Positions 25,118 through 34,308 of a stretch of 40,903 nucleotides of DNA are shown here, one piece after another. A program made the translations under genes and the position numbers. The DNA is from an uncultured Pelagibacteraceae bacterium (GTDB lineage: Bacteria > Pseudomonadota > Alphaproteobacteria > Pelagibacterales > Pelagibacteraceae): assembly GCA_902541825.1 (NCBI GenBank), contig CACBRY010000001.1:95924-136826 (forward strand). Direction: 5' to 3'. The notes under the pieces are model-generated. The model saw only the letters and a program-made list of their open reading frames with translations. It made no database searches and was not told the DNA's origin. Each line of letters opens with the position of its first letter. The stretch's first letter is position 1.

Positions 25118-26386
25118 ATGAACATACAAGAATTAAAACTTAAATCATCAGAACAACTTATTACACAGGCAGAAGAGCTTGGTATTGAAAATGCTAGCAC
25201 ACTGAGAAAACAGGAAATTCTCTTCGCAATTCTTAAAAAGGTTGCTGAAAAAGAGGAAATTACAGGCGCAGGAGTTTTACAATTGCTTCAGGATGGATTT
25301 GGTTTTTTAAGAGCAATGGAGTCAAACTATCTTCCTGGTCCTGACGATATTTACGTTAGTCCAAGTCAAATAAGAAAATTTGGTTTAAGAACTGGAGATA
25401 CTGTTGAGGGTCCTGTAAGAGCTCCTAAAGAAGGTGAAAGATATTTTGCTTTATTACAAGTTAGTAAAATAAATTTTGAGGAACCCGATAAATCTAGACA
25501 CAAAATAGCGTTTGATAACCTGACTCCCCTGTATCCAGATAAACAATTAGTTATGGAAGTTGAGGCTACAAAGCCAGATAAAAAACAAGATTTAACACCG
25601 AGATTGATAGATCTTGTTAGCCCAATTGGAAAAGGTCAAAGATCGATAATTATTTCTCCACCTAAAGCAGGAAAGACTATGATTTTACAAAGTATTGCAA
25701 ACTCAATTGCTAAAAATTATCCAGAGTGTTATCTCATAGTATTATTGATTGATGAACGTCCAGAAGAAGTGACGGATATGCAAAGAACTGTCAAAGGTGA
25801 GGTTATTAGTTCAACTTTTGATGAACCTGCACAAAGACACGTTGCAGTAGCTGAAATGGTAATAGAAAAGGCGAAAAGACTTACAGAACATAAGAAGGAT
25901 GTGGTGATACTACTAGACTCAATAACAAGACTAGGTCGAGCTTATAATGCTGTTATACCAAGCTCGGGAAAGGTTTTAACTGGTGGTGTAGATGCTAATG
26001 CACTCCAAAGACCCAAAAGATTTTTTGGTGCAGCAAGAAACATAGAGGAAGGCGGATCTTTAACTATTATATCTACCGCTTTAATAGATACTGGAAGCAG
26101 AATGGATGAAGTAATTTTTGAGGAATTTAAGGGAACTGGAAATAGTGAAACCGTGTTAGATAGAAAAATTGCAGATAAAAGGATTTATCCCGCTATTGAT
26201 ATAACAAAATCAGGCACTAGAAGAGAAGAATTGTTATTTGATAAAAATGATCTTCAAAAGATGAATGTTTTAAGAAGAATAATCGCCCCAATGGGAACAA
26301 TGGATGCAATCGAGTTTATTAGTTCTAAATTAAAAGATACAAAAAACAACTCTGATTTCTTCAATTCAATGAACAAACCAAGCTAA
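25118..26386 (+). CDS. rho: Transcription termination factor Rho
   Basis: Rho is the hexameric RNA-DNA helicase that ends transcription. The 422-residue protein has the N-terminal helical domain ([17 protein letters not shown]), the cold-shock-like RNA-binding domain with [15 protein letters not shown] and [19 protein letters not shown], Walker A PPKAGKTM (about residue 185), [14 protein letters not shown], the Q-loop region [14 protein letters not shown], and the R-loop GTGNSE. It is complete and typical. A dependence on Rho is of interest here because most convergent gene pairs in the window have no intrinsic terminator. It converges on the sulfotransferase with one base between stops. Confidence 0.97.
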   Translation: MNIQELKLKSSEQLITQAEELGIENASTLRKQEILFAILKKVAEKEEITGAGVLQLLQDGFGFLRAMESNYLPGPDDIYVSPSQIRKFGLRTGDTVEGPVRAPKEGERYFALLQVSKINFEEPDKSRHKIAFDNLTPLYPDKQLVMEVEATKPDKKQDLTPRLIDLVSPIGKGQRSIIISPPKAGKTMILQSIANSIAKNYPECYLIVLLIDERPEEVTDMQRTVKGEVISSTFDEPAQRHVAVAEMVIEKAKRLTEHKKDVVILLDSITRLGRAYNAVIPSSGKVLTGGVDANALQRPKRFFGAARNIEEGGSLTIISTALIDTGSRMDEVIFEEFKGTGNSETVLDRKIADKRIYPAIDITKSGTRREELLFDKNDLQKMNVLRRIIAPMGTMDAIEFISSKLKDTKNNSDFFNSMNKPS

Positions 26387-26387
26387 T

Positions 26388-27230
26388 TTAAAGATAGCCA
26401 AGTTCTTTTAATTCATTATTAAGCTCAGTTTCCAAATCTTTCTGTATTTTTGTTGGTAGTGTCTTTTGCCAATTATTGCTAGGTCCTTTGTTAAAGAATC
26501 TTACTTTTTCACTTCTTCCTTTAACGAAAACGTTTTCTGTAAAATCACCATTATCTTCAATTTTTTTTAATGCTTCGAAGGAGGTTGATTTTATAATATT
26601 TTCTTTTTTGGTATCAGACACCTCTAAATCAATGTAATTTTTAAGAAATGCAATAATTTTATCAATTTCTTGATGTATATTTTTTACTAAGTCCTCGTAT
26701 TTGATTATCAACAAATTTTCATTATCGTTCGTCCAAAACTTATAATGTTCTTTCCACGATCCAAGGTATGTAATAACGTTTCCACCTCTTAACTCAATTT
26801 CTTTACCTGGAGAAAGAATTTTTGATGTGAGAAGAAACTTTTTAGACTCTTCAATAGATTTGCTGAAGTGATTTGATATGGAGTCAATAAGATTTCTAGG
26901 ATCTCTAACAATGTAAATCGTAGCTAGTGTGCATTCTTTATTGGTAAAAGGATAATTGTCAATTTTACAGTTTAAATGATGTGTTTTGAAAAATTTTATT
27001 TTAGTGTCTAAATTAATTCTTTCTTGAGATGTAATCCAATGCTTTTTGATTTCGTGAATATTATTATAATCTTGTGTGAAATGTTCTAAAAACCTTCTTT
27101 GTGGATATTGGTCAATTTTTTTTATACTAGGAAAATCAAATATTCCATTCTCTGTATAGACTAGAGAAGAAATTATAGATCTGACCCATGTATTTCCACT
27201 CTTCGGATATGATGCTACCCAAATAATCAT
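26388..27230 (-). CDS. Sulfotransferase-domain protein, copy 2
   Basis: The 280-residue protein has the PAPS-binding loop YPKSGNTWVR (residues 8-17), FFKTHH (80-85), the 3'-phosphate segment VRDPRNLIDS (108-117) and GPSNNWQK near the C-terminus. It is collinear over its full length with the first copy at 5897-6748 and both begin MIIW(L/V)ASYPK, so they are paralogues or share a recent source. The acceptor is unknown. It stands on the minus strand inside an otherwise plus-strand conserved run (rho to parB), with only one base to rho and 38 to mnmE. That looks like an insertion relative to the usual rho-mnmE neighbourhood. Confidence 0.88.
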   Translation of the reverse strand: MIIWVASYPKSGNTWVRSIISSLVYTENGIFDFPSIKKIDQYPQRRFLEHFTQDYNNIHEIKKHWITSQERINLDTKIKFFKTHHLNCKIDNYPFTNKECTLATIYIVRDPRNLIDSISNHFSKSIEESKKFLLTSKILSPGKEIELRGGNVITYLGSWKEHYKFWTNDNENLLIIKYEDLVKNIHQEIDKIIAFLKNYIDLEVSDTKKENIIKSTSFEALKKIEDNGDFTENVFVKGRSEKVRFFNKGPSNNWQKTLPTKIQKDLETELNNELKELGYL

Positions 27231-27268
27231 AAAAGTTTATAATTATATAAAATAAAAAACCAAATTAT

Positions 27269-28600
27269 ATGACAATTTATGCATTATCTAGTGGGCCTGG
27301 TATTTCTGGTATAGCCGTTGTGAGGATTTCAGGTTCAGATTCTTCAAAGGTTCTAAAATTGTTAACAAAGAATGAGCTACCAACTCCTAGAGTGGCTACT
27401 CTTCGAAAAATAAACAATATCAACACTTCTGAACTTATTGATGAAGGGTTAATCTTATGGTTTCCTGGCCCTCAGAGCTACACTGGCGAAGATATGGTCG
27501 AAATTCATATTCACGGTGGTAAAGCAGTTGTGGAGGCGCTTCTAAATACTCTTTCAAATATAAAAGGGTGTCGACTTGCAGATCCTGGTGAGTTTACAAA
27601 ACTTGCTTTTCAAAACAGTAAAATAAATTTGCTAAAAGCAGAGAGTATAGCTGATTTGATCTCAGCAGAAACTGAAATTCAGAGATTGCAAGCTGTAAAA
27701 ATGATGAAAGGAAAATCTTCAGAAAAATTTAATGAATTGAGAGAAAAATTATTGAAAATTTTGTCATTCGTTGAGGCAAAAATAGATTTTCCCGATGAAG
27801 ATTTGCCAGAAGAAAATTTAAAAAAGATAAAACAGGATTCATCGAATGTCTTAAATGAGATTAAAAAAATTTTGAATGATCAAAAAGTTGGTGAGATAAT
27901 TCGTGAAGGTTTTAAAATTGCAATTGTAGGTCCAACTAATGCTGGTAAGTCTAGTCTATTAAATAATTTATCAAACAGGGAGGTTGCTATAGTGTCTGAA
28001 ATTGCTGGTACCACAAGAGACGTTGTCGAAACACATTTGAACATAGACGGTTATCCAGTTATAATTTCAGATACAGCTGGTATAAGAGACTCCAAGGACG
28101 AAATCGAAAAAAAAGGAATAAAATTATCATTAAAAAAAGCTGAAAATGCTGATCTAAAACTAGTAGTGGTGGATGCAAAAAGTATTGATTTAAGCGGATT
28201 TTTGAATGATTTATTAAAAAAAGACGCAATTCTAGTTATAAATAAATCAGATCTGTTGAAAGAAAAATTAGATTCTGAAACTTCTAAATTTAATCATGTT
28301 TTGATTTCACTAAAAGACAATTTAAATATAGATAAATTAATTTCTAAAATAAAAAACCACTTAAAAAATAAATTTATATCAGATGAAGATATCTTAATTA
28401 CAAGAGAAAGGCATAGACAACATTTGCTTCAGTGTGTTGAACATTTGAAAAATTTTTCCGACAAAAATGATAAAAAAGATTTTGATAAAGGTGCTGAGGA
28501 CTTAAGATTAGCCACAAGACAATTAGGTATGATTGTAGGAAAAGTTGATGTAGAGGAGATATTAGGCAGTATTTTTAACGATTTTTGCATTGGTAAATAA
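27269..28600 (+). CDS. mnmE: tRNA modification GTPase MnmE
   Basis: MnmE works with MnmG to install the 5-carboxymethylaminomethyl (or taurinomethyl-like) group on U34 of certain tRNAs. The 443-residue protein starts TIYALSSGPGISGIAVVRISG, the folate-binding N-domain. The G domain has G1 GPTNAGKSS (about residue 221), G3 DTAG and G4 NKSD. The C-terminal CIGK provides the catalytic Cys motif. Its partner mnmG follows after 115 bases, the usual alphaproteobacterial arrangement. Confidence 0.96.
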   Translation: MTIYALSSGPGISGIAVVRISGSDSSKVLKLLTKNELPTPRVATLRKINNINTSELIDEGLILWFPGPQSYTGEDMVEIHIHGGKAVVEALLNTLSNIKGCRLADPGEFTKLAFQNSKINLLKAESIADLISAETEIQRLQAVKMMKGKSSEKFNELREKLLKILSFVEAKIDFPDEDLPEENLKKIKQDSSNVLNEIKKILNDQKVGEIIREGFKIAIVGPTNAGKSSLLNNLSNREVAIVSEIAGTTRDVVETHLNIDGYPVIISDTAGIRDSKDEIEKKGIKLSLKKAENADLKLVVVDAKSIDLSGFLNDLLKKDAILVINKSDLLKEKLDSETSKFNHVLISLKDNLNIDKLISKIKNHLKNKFISDEDILITRERHRQHLLQCVEHLKNFSDKNDKKDFDKGAEDLRLATRQLGMIVGKVDVEEILGSIFNDFCIGK

Positions 28601-28715
28601 TAACGTTTTTAAGGATTTTTTTTGAAGCTTTTTATTGATTTTCGTTGAAAAACAGCACTTTTTTTAAAAAAAACAGAAATCTTGTAAATATCCTAATCGA
28701 ATATAAATTTAACTC

Positions 28716-30587
28716 ATGAAAAAAAATTTTCAATTTGATGTAGTTGTTATCGGAGGTGGTCATGCTGGCTGTGAAGCTGCAGCGGCCTCAGCAAGGCTTG
28801 GTGTAAATACCGCTTTGTTTACGCATAACAAAAATACAATCGGAGAAATGTCATGTAATCCAGCTATAGGTGGTTTAGGTAAAGGTCACCTGGTTAGAGA
28901 AATTGATGCTTTAGATGGAGTCATGGGAGAGGTTGCTGACAAGTCTGGAATACAATTTAGATTATTAAATAGAAGTAGAGGACCTGCGGTAAGAGGTCCC
29001 CGAACTCAGTCTGACAGATCATTATATCGTAAATATATGCAAGAAAAACTTGTAAACTATTGTAATTTAAGCATTTTTTCGGATCCTGTAGTAAAGTTTA
29101 TTTTTGAAAATAACCAAATAAGTGGATTTATTACGTTAAATGATAACAAAGTGAGTTGTAACAAGTTAATCTTAACAACAGGCACTTTTTTGAATGGTTT
29201 GATACATATAGGTGATGAAAGAACTCCTGCTGGCCGATTTAATGAAAAACCGAGCACAGGGTTAAGCGAACAGCTAAAAAAGTATAATTTCAAAATTGGA
29301 AGATTAAAAACAGGGACACCTCCTAGATTAGATTCTAGAACAATTAATTTTGAAAATTTGGAACAGCAGTTTGCCGATGAAGATCCATATTTTTTTTCTT
29401 TTCTGACCAAAAAAAATTTAAACAAACAAGTGTCTTGCTCCATGACCTACACTAACGAGAGAGTTCATAAAATAATCGAAAAAAATTTATCTAAAAGTGC
29501 AATGTATTCTGGAAGCATACAAGGTGTTGGTCCTAGATATTGCCCCTCTATTGAAGACAAAATAGTAAAATTTGCTGATAAGACAAGACATCAAATATTT
29601 CTAGAGCCCGAGGGTCTAAATGATCATACTATTTACCCTAATGGCATATCTACATCTCTACCTGAGGTTGTGCAATACGAAATACTCAATAATATCAATG
29701 GTTTAGAAAATGTAAAAGTAATTAGACCAGGATATGCTATAGAATATGATTATATTGACCCTAGAGAGCTCCTTTTAACACTGGAGACAAAAAAAATAAA
29801 AAATTTTTATCTTGCTGGTCAAATTAATGGAACTACAGGTTATGAGGAAGCAGCTGCTCAAGGCCTTATAGCAGGAATTAATGCTGCTCTATCCTTTAAG
29901 AATATGGAGCCTTTTATATTAGATAGATCAGATGCTTATATTGGCGTTATGATAGATGACTTAGTTACCAAAGGCGTTGCAGAGCCTTATAGAATGTTTA
30001 CATCTCGAGCAGAATATAGACTAAGTCTAAGGTCAGATAATGCTGACTTAAGGCTTACTCATAAAGGAATTAAAATTGGTTTAATAGCAGAAACTAGAAA
30101 ACAGCTCTTTGAGGACAAATTTAATAAATTAAGCAAAATATCTCTTCAAATGTCTAATTTAAACATTTCACCCTCAAAGGCAGATAAATTTGGAATAAAA
30201 ATAGCGAAAGATGGTGTTTTTAGATCAGCAGAGGAAATTCTTACCCAAAAAAGTGTTGATATGACAAAAATAAGGAATATCTGGCCTGAAATCGCTGATT
30301 ATGGGGATGAAATTGATGAGCAAATTGAGATTAACTCTCATTATAGAGGATATTTAAAGAAACAAAAGGCTGATATTTTAGCTTTTAAACGAGATGAGAA
30401 TTTAAAAATACCAGATAATATTGATTATGATCAATTTTCAGGCCTTTCTAATGAAGTAAAAGCTAAATTCAAAGAAATAAGGCCTAAAACTATGGGCCAA
30501 GCCTTAAGAATCGATGGAATAACCCCTGCAGCCGTATATATTTTGTTGTCACACGTCAAAAGAAAGTCTATTAAGCATATAGCTTAA
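28716..30587 (+). CDS. mnmG: tRNA uridine 5-carboxymethylaminomethyl modification enzyme MnmG (GidA)
   Basis: MnmG is the FAD-dependent partner of MnmE. The 623-residue protein has [14 protein letters not shown] (FAD dinucleotide fold, residues 9-22), [87 protein letters not shown] and [17 protein letters not shown], which are all hallmarks. The C-terminal helical domain ([13 protein letters not shown] and beyond) that docks to MnmE is complete. The upstream gap (28601-28715) is A/T-rich and shows no convincing promoter. The stop overlaps rsmG. Confidence 0.97.
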   Translation: MKKNFQFDVVVIGGGHAGCEAAAASARLGVNTALFTHNKNTIGEMSCNPAIGGLGKGHLVREIDALDGVMGEVADKSGIQFRLLNRSRGPAVRGPRTQSDRSLYRKYMQEKLVNYCNLSIFSDPVVKFIFENNQISGFITLNDNKVSCNKLILTTGTFLNGLIHIGDERTPAGRFNEKPSTGLSEQLKKYNFKIGRLKTGTPPRLDSRTINFENLEQQFADEDPYFFSFLTKKNLNKQVSCSMTYTNERVHKIIEKNLSKSAMYSGSIQGVGPRYCPSIEDKIVKFADKTRHQIFLEPEGLNDHTIYPNGISTSLPEVVQYEILNNINGLENVKVIRPGYAIEYDYIDPRELLLTLETKKIKNFYLAGQINGTTGYEEAAAQGLIAGINAALSFKNMEPFILDRSDAYIGVMIDDLVTKGVAEPYRMFTSRAEYRLSLRSDNADLRLTHKGIKIGLIAETRKQLFEDKFNKLSKISLQMSNLNISPSKADKFGIKIAKDGVFRSAEEILTQKSVDMTKIRNIWPEIADYGDEIDEQIEINSHYRGYLKKQKADILAFKRDENLKIPDNIDYDQFSGLSNEVKAKFKEIRPKTMGQALRIDGITPAAVYILLSHVKRKSIKHIA

Positions 30588-31234
30588 TGGATAACTTAAT
30601 TTTAAATTCCTATTCCAAAATTTCCAATTTAAATGTTTCACGTGAAACTTGTAATGAGCTTGAGAACTTAATTACGATGATACAGGAAAAAAATCAGAAA
30701 ATTAATATTATAAGTAAAAAAACGTATGAAAAAGAAGCAATAAGAGAGCGCCATATAATTGATTCAGTGCAAATTATTGATTTTGTTGATTTAAATTGCA
30801 ATACAACCTCAGATTTAGGAACAGGGGGTGGAATGCCTGGATTAATAGTGGCTATAGTGATGAAAAAAATTAAAAACGACCTGAAAGTAAATCTTTATGA
30901 AAAAAGCTACCACAAATGTGCTTTCCTTAGAGAAGTTTCAAAAAAATTAAATTTAAATACAGAAATAATTCAGAAAGATATTTTTTCACTTAAAAATATT
31001 GAAACAGGAACAATTATGTCAAGGGCGTTTAAGCCAATGCCTGTGATTTTAAACTTGGTTAATGAAAATTTTAAAAAATATAAAAATATTATTTTTTTTA
31101 TGGGAAGTAGTGGAAGAAAAATTCTTAATGAAACACTTCAAGAGTGGGATCTAGATTATGAAGAAAAAAAAAGTTTAACAAGCAACGACTCGTTTATATT
31201 AAATATTAAAAAAATTAAAAAAAAAATTTCATGA
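30587..31234 (+). CDS. rsmG: 16S rRNA (guanine-N7)-methyltransferase RsmG (GidB)
   Basis: RsmG methylates G527 (E. coli numbering) of 16S rRNA. The 215-residue protein has the N-terminal NVSRETCNEL (residues 16-25), INIISKKTYEKEAIRERHIIDS, the SAM-binding SDLGTGGGMPGLIVAI, and MSRAFKPMPVIL. It overlaps mnmG by one base (TAATG) and parA by four bases. A nearly complete parS sequence is embedded in the codons for NVSRET, so this gene also appears to serve as the centromere-like site for parAB. Confidence 0.95.
   Translation: MDNLILNSYSKISNLNVSRETCNELENLITMIQEKNQKINIISKKTYEKEAIRERHIIDSVQIIDFVDLNCNTTSDLGTGGGMPGLIVAIVMKKIKNDLKVNLYEKSYHKCAFLREVSKKLNLNTEIIQKDIFSLKNIETGTIMSRAFKPMPVILNLVNENFKKYKNIIFFMGSSGRKILNETLQEWDLDYEEKKSLTSNDSFILNIKKIKKKIS
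30634..30649. other. parS site inside rsmG
   Basis: TGTTTCACGTGAAACT matches the widespread parS palindrome TGTTTCACGTGAAACA at 15 of 16 positions; only the last base differs. It lies about 600 bases before parA and about 8 kb from the putative origin. ParB would load here and spread, and ParA would move the complex. Confidence 0.9.
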
Positions 31235-32025
31235 AAATAATTTCAATTATAAATCAAAAGGGCGGGGTTGGAAAAACAACAACTGTTATCAATTTAGCAT
31301 CAGCATTATCTCAACTCGGTAAAAAAATTTTAGTAATTGATCTAGACCCTCAGGGGAATGCTACCACAGGATTAGGATTGTCCAACACCTCTCAATCCGA
31401 TCAGACCATTTACGGGATTCTCAATGGCACCATGTCGATTTCAAACGTAATTAAAAAAACAGACTTTCAAAATCTTGATTTAATATCATCCAATGTAGAT
31501 CTGTCAGGATTAGAGGTTGAGACTGCCGGTGATAGTGATAGAGCCTTTATACTTAAGACTAAATTAACCGCGTATTTAAACGATTCTAGAGGATTATATG
31601 ATTATATTCTTATAGATTGCCCTCCTTCTTTGAGTCTTCTAACAGTAATGGCTTTGGTATCATCTAACTCACTGCTTGTGCCATTACAAACAGAATTTTT
31701 TGCTTTAGAAGGACTTACACAACTTATGAAGACTATTGAGAGAATTAAAACTAACTTGAATCCTGAATTGGAGATTCAAGGCATACTTTTAACAATGTAT
31801 GATCGAAGAAATAAACTTTCATCACAGGTTGAACAAGAAGCGAGAGATTATTTCAAAGATAAAGTTTACCAAACAGTGATACCTCGAAATGTAAGATTAT
31901 CAGAGGCACCATCTCATGGTATTCCAGTATTGATTTATGACAAGAATTGTCCAGGAAGTAAGTCATATTATAGTTTTACAGATGAGTTCATGGCACAAGA
32001 AAATAAAGTTGGGAGTGCAGCGTAA
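31231..32025 (+). CDS. parA: Chromosome partitioning ATPase ParA (Soj)
   Basis: The 264-residue Walker-type ATPase has the deviant Walker A NQKGGVGKTTT (residues 8-18) with the signature lysine, LVIDLDPQGNATTGLG, YILIDCPPSLSLLT, and the later LTMYDRRNKLSSQVEQEAR and RNVRLSEAPSHG. These are hallmarks of chromosomal ParA. It binds DNA and ATP and drives ParB-parS complexes apart. The N-terminus lacks the helix-turn-helix extension of plasmid type Ia ParA. It overlaps rsmG by four bases and parB by one. Confidence 0.96.
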   Translation: MKIISIINQKGGVGKTTTVINLASALSQLGKKILVIDLDPQGNATTGLGLSNTSQSDQTIYGILNGTMSISNVIKKTDFQNLDLISSNVDLSGLEVETAGDSDRAFILKTKLTAYLNDSRGLYDYILIDCPPSLSLLTVMALVSSNSLLVPLQTEFFALEGLTQLMKTIERIKTNLNPELEIQGILLTMYDRRNKLSSQVEQEARDYFKDKVYQTVIPRNVRLSEAPSHGIPVLIYDKNCPGSKSYYSFTDEFMAQENKVGSAA

Positions 32026-32867
32026 TGAACAAAATAAAAAAAGGGTTGGGACGAGGTTTATCTTCTTTAATAGGTGAAACTAAAGTTGAGAATAAAACAA
32101 ATAATTTAAGCTTAGCCGAAATAGTTCCAAACAAATATCAACCAAGAAAAAATTTTGATGAGGAAAATTTAAATGATTTAGTTAATTCAATAAAAGAACG
32201 GGGTGTTATTCAGCCAATTATAGTTAGAAAATCTAATACGGATAACTCTAAATACGAAATTATAGCTGGAGAAAGAAGATGGCTAGCAGCTCAGAAAGCT
32301 GGACTGCATGATATTCCAGTAGTTGTAACAGATGCTGATGATCTTAAATCTTTAGAATTTGCGATTGTTGAAAATGTTCAGAGACATGATCTAAATCCTC
32401 TAGAGGAAGCACAAGGCTACAAAAGATTAATAGATGAATTTGCATATGATCAAGATAAAGTATCAAAATTTATAGGTAAGAGCAGGAGCTATATTTCCAA
32501 CTCGTTAAGATTACTTAATTTACCCAAAGAAGTTCTTGATTTTGTAGAACAAAAAAAAATCACAGCTGGTCATGCAAAGATATTAGTAGGTTTAGATAAT
32601 GCTACGTTTTTAGCAAATAAATTTATTGAAAAAAAATTATCTGTTAGACAAGCTGAAAATTTGGTTAAAATATTTAGAAAAACTAAAAGAAACACCTCCA
32701 ATAGAGTAGACTCAAATATTAAAGATTTGGAAAACTCTATATCTGAAAAAATTGGGCTTAGTGTTTCTATTAAAAATAATAAAAATAATAAAGGCACAAT
32801 ATCATTTTATTACAAAGAGCTTGATCAACTAAACAAGATAATTGATATAATTAAATCTGGATATTAG
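32025..32867 (+). CDS. parB: Chromosome partitioning protein ParB (Spo0J)
   Basis: The 280-residue protein begins KKGLGRGLSSLIG, the ParA-stimulating N-terminal motif. The CTP-binding ParB/Srx domain follows with LAEIVPNKYQPRKNF, AGERRWLAAQKAG (residues 81-93) and ENVQRHDLNPLEEAQG (116-131). The helix-turn-helix region is KVSKFIGKSRSYISNSLRLL, followed by ITAGHAKILVGL, and a C-terminal dimer domain. GERRW has Trp where GERRxRA is common. It binds the parS site in rsmG, by family knowledge. The 3' end overlaps the opposing holA by 17 bases. Confidence 0.96.
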   Translation: MNKIKKGLGRGLSSLIGETKVENKTNNLSLAEIVPNKYQPRKNFDEENLNDLVNSIKERGVIQPIIVRKSNTDNSKYEIIAGERRWLAAQKAGLHDIPVVVTDADDLKSLEFAIVENVQRHDLNPLEEAQGYKRLIDEFAYDQDKVSKFIGKSRSYISNSLRLLNLPKEVLDFVEQKKITAGHAKILVGLDNATFLANKFIEKKLSVRQAENLVKIFRKTKRNTSNRVDSNIKDLENSISEKIGLSVSIKNNKNNKGTISFYYKELDQLNKIIDIIKSGY

Positions 32868-33849
32868 TATTTTCAACTTTATCTAAAATCATATTGTTTA
32901 CGATTTGATTAGAAATCTGAGGATTTTTTTTAATTAAACTCTCAGTATTGTTTAGATCTACAATAAAATTCTCAATATCATTCAATTCCCATATTTTAAT
33001 CTGTTGTTTGATTATATTTTTATCTTTCCAGAATATTGGAGGCTTAAATGAGTTAATTACTTGATCAATATTATTATTTTCGTTTAAATCTATCCTTAAC
33101 TTTCTAAGTCTTTTTAACTTATTTAAAAAAGTTCTTAAAATTAAAATATTATCCTCACTAGATGGGATATTTTCATTAAGAATATTGAGAGTTCTTTTTT
33201 TATTTTTACTCAGACAATTATCTACTAACTCTCCAGCACTGTAATTTTCACTTAGGTTTGTTAATTTTAAAATATCTTCTAATTCTAATTTTTTATTGTT
33301 TTGACTTAGGTTAATAATTTTTTGTAATTCATTTTTAAGATTAATTCTATCTCCTTGTGATCTTTCAATGATTAAATTTATGTTTTCAGAAGATAAATTA
33401 ATCTTACTTTCAAACAAAATTTTCTTTGCGATAGATAAAAGAGTTTGTGGAGTATCTTCGTAAAAAGGGACGATTAGTACAATCTTTTCTTTTTCAAAAT
33501 AATTCCTAAGTCTTGATTTCTTATCTAATCTTTTTGCGATCAAAATTATTACAACGTCATTTATATTTGATTCAATTATCTCCTCTATTAAATTTAATAT
33601 TTTGTCAGAGACGTCAGATATTAAAATTAGCTTCTCATTTTCAAAAAAGGACTTTGAATAAATATTTTCTAAAAATATTTGTTTATTTTCAATTATATCT
33701 TTTTCAGTATATTTGAAGATATTCTCTTTTGTAAATTGGGAAAAATTAGCTTGAATAACATCCTGTTTTTGACCCTCGTTCTCACCATAAAATAAAAAAT
33801 AATTAGTTTTATTTTTAAACTTTTCTATTTCATAATATTTAGAGATCAT
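32851..33849 (-). CDS. holA: DNA polymerase III delta subunit
   Basis: HolA is the clamp-loader delta subunit that opens the beta clamp. The 332-residue protein shows NYFLFYGENEGQKQDVIQANF at the start, SKSFFENEKLILISDV, VIILIAKRLDKKSRLRNYFEK, and NIPSSEDNILILRTFLNKLKRL, the helical collar region. Overall similarity is low-complexity and Lys/Ile/Asn-rich. However, the position beside an LptE-like lipoprotein and leuS is the conserved alphaproteobacterial arrangement and supports the call. It overlaps parB by 17 bases at its stop and the lipoprotein gene by 11 bases at its start. Confidence 0.87.
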   Translation of the reverse strand: MISKYYEIEKFKNKTNYFLFYGENEGQKQDVIQANFSQFTKENIFKYTEKDIIENKQIFLENIYSKSFFENEKLILISDVSDKILNLIEEIIESNINDVVIILIAKRLDKKSRLRNYFEKEKIVLIVPFYEDTPQTLLSIAKKILFESKINLSSENINLIIERSQGDRINLKNELQKIINLSQNNKKLELEDILKLTNLSENYSAGELVDNCLSKNKKRTLNILNENIPSSEDNILILRTFLNKLKRLRKLRIDLNENNNIDQVINSFKPPIFWKDKNIIKQQIKIWELNDIENFIVDLNNTESLIKKNPQISNQIVNNMILDKVENTNIQI

Positions 33850-34306
33850 TTTTTAAATTTCTTAGATATAAATTGATATCCTGTAAAATTTGAGAAATCA
33901 TATTTTTCTCAAGACTTAATCTATATTGATCAAGCTCAAATTTGTTATCTTTAGAATTAAAAGATGTATTTTTTGAGAATTTTTTTGTGAATCTTTTATC
34001 ATTAGAAATGTTTCTCAAATTTATATCGACTTCTAAAGTCAATTTATAACTAGTAGCATTACCTTTTTTATCTTTTGTAACAATGTCCTCTCTCTTGGAT
34101 GAATTTATGGATAAATCAAAAATGTTATTGGTATCACCACCTCTATATTTATCTAAATTTTTAACTATTTCTCTATTGATATCTTTATCTCCTGAGGAAT
34201 TTACGTTATCTAGTTTGATATTTAATATTTGATCTGTTTGATAGATTGGAGTGTAACCACAACTCAAAACAAACACAAAGATAAAAAGATATTTTAAATT
34301 TTTCAT
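33839..34306 (-). CDS. LptE-like LPS-assembly lipoprotein
   Basis: The 155-residue protein has a lipoprotein signal peptide ending in FVLSCGYTPIYQ, with lipobox LSC so that the mature form starts at Cys16. The CGYTPxY start is typical of LptE, the plug lipoprotein of the LptD outer-membrane LPS translocon. The rest is weakly conserved. Its place between leuS and holA matches lptE in many proteobacteria, so the call rests on context plus the N-terminal motif. It is two bases downstream of the leuS stop. Confidence 0.8.
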   Translation of the reverse strand: MKNLKYLFIFVFVLSCGYTPIYQTDQILNIKLDNVNSSGDKDINREIVKNLDKYRGGDTNNIFDLSINSSKREDIVTKDKKGNATSYKLTLEVDINLRNISNDKRFTKKFSKNTSFNSKDNKFELDQYRLSLEKNMISQILQDINLYLRNLKNDL

Positions 34307-34308
34307 GT

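Noticed and set aside
28601-28715. Possible regulatory RNA or terminator between mnmE and mnmG
   Set aside because: The gap has poly-T and poly-A runs and a very short AT hairpin only; no stable stem or convincing promoter was found.
29057-29443. 128-residue minus-strand ORF inside mnmG
   Set aside because: It is an antisense shadow of mnmG with no recognisable domain.
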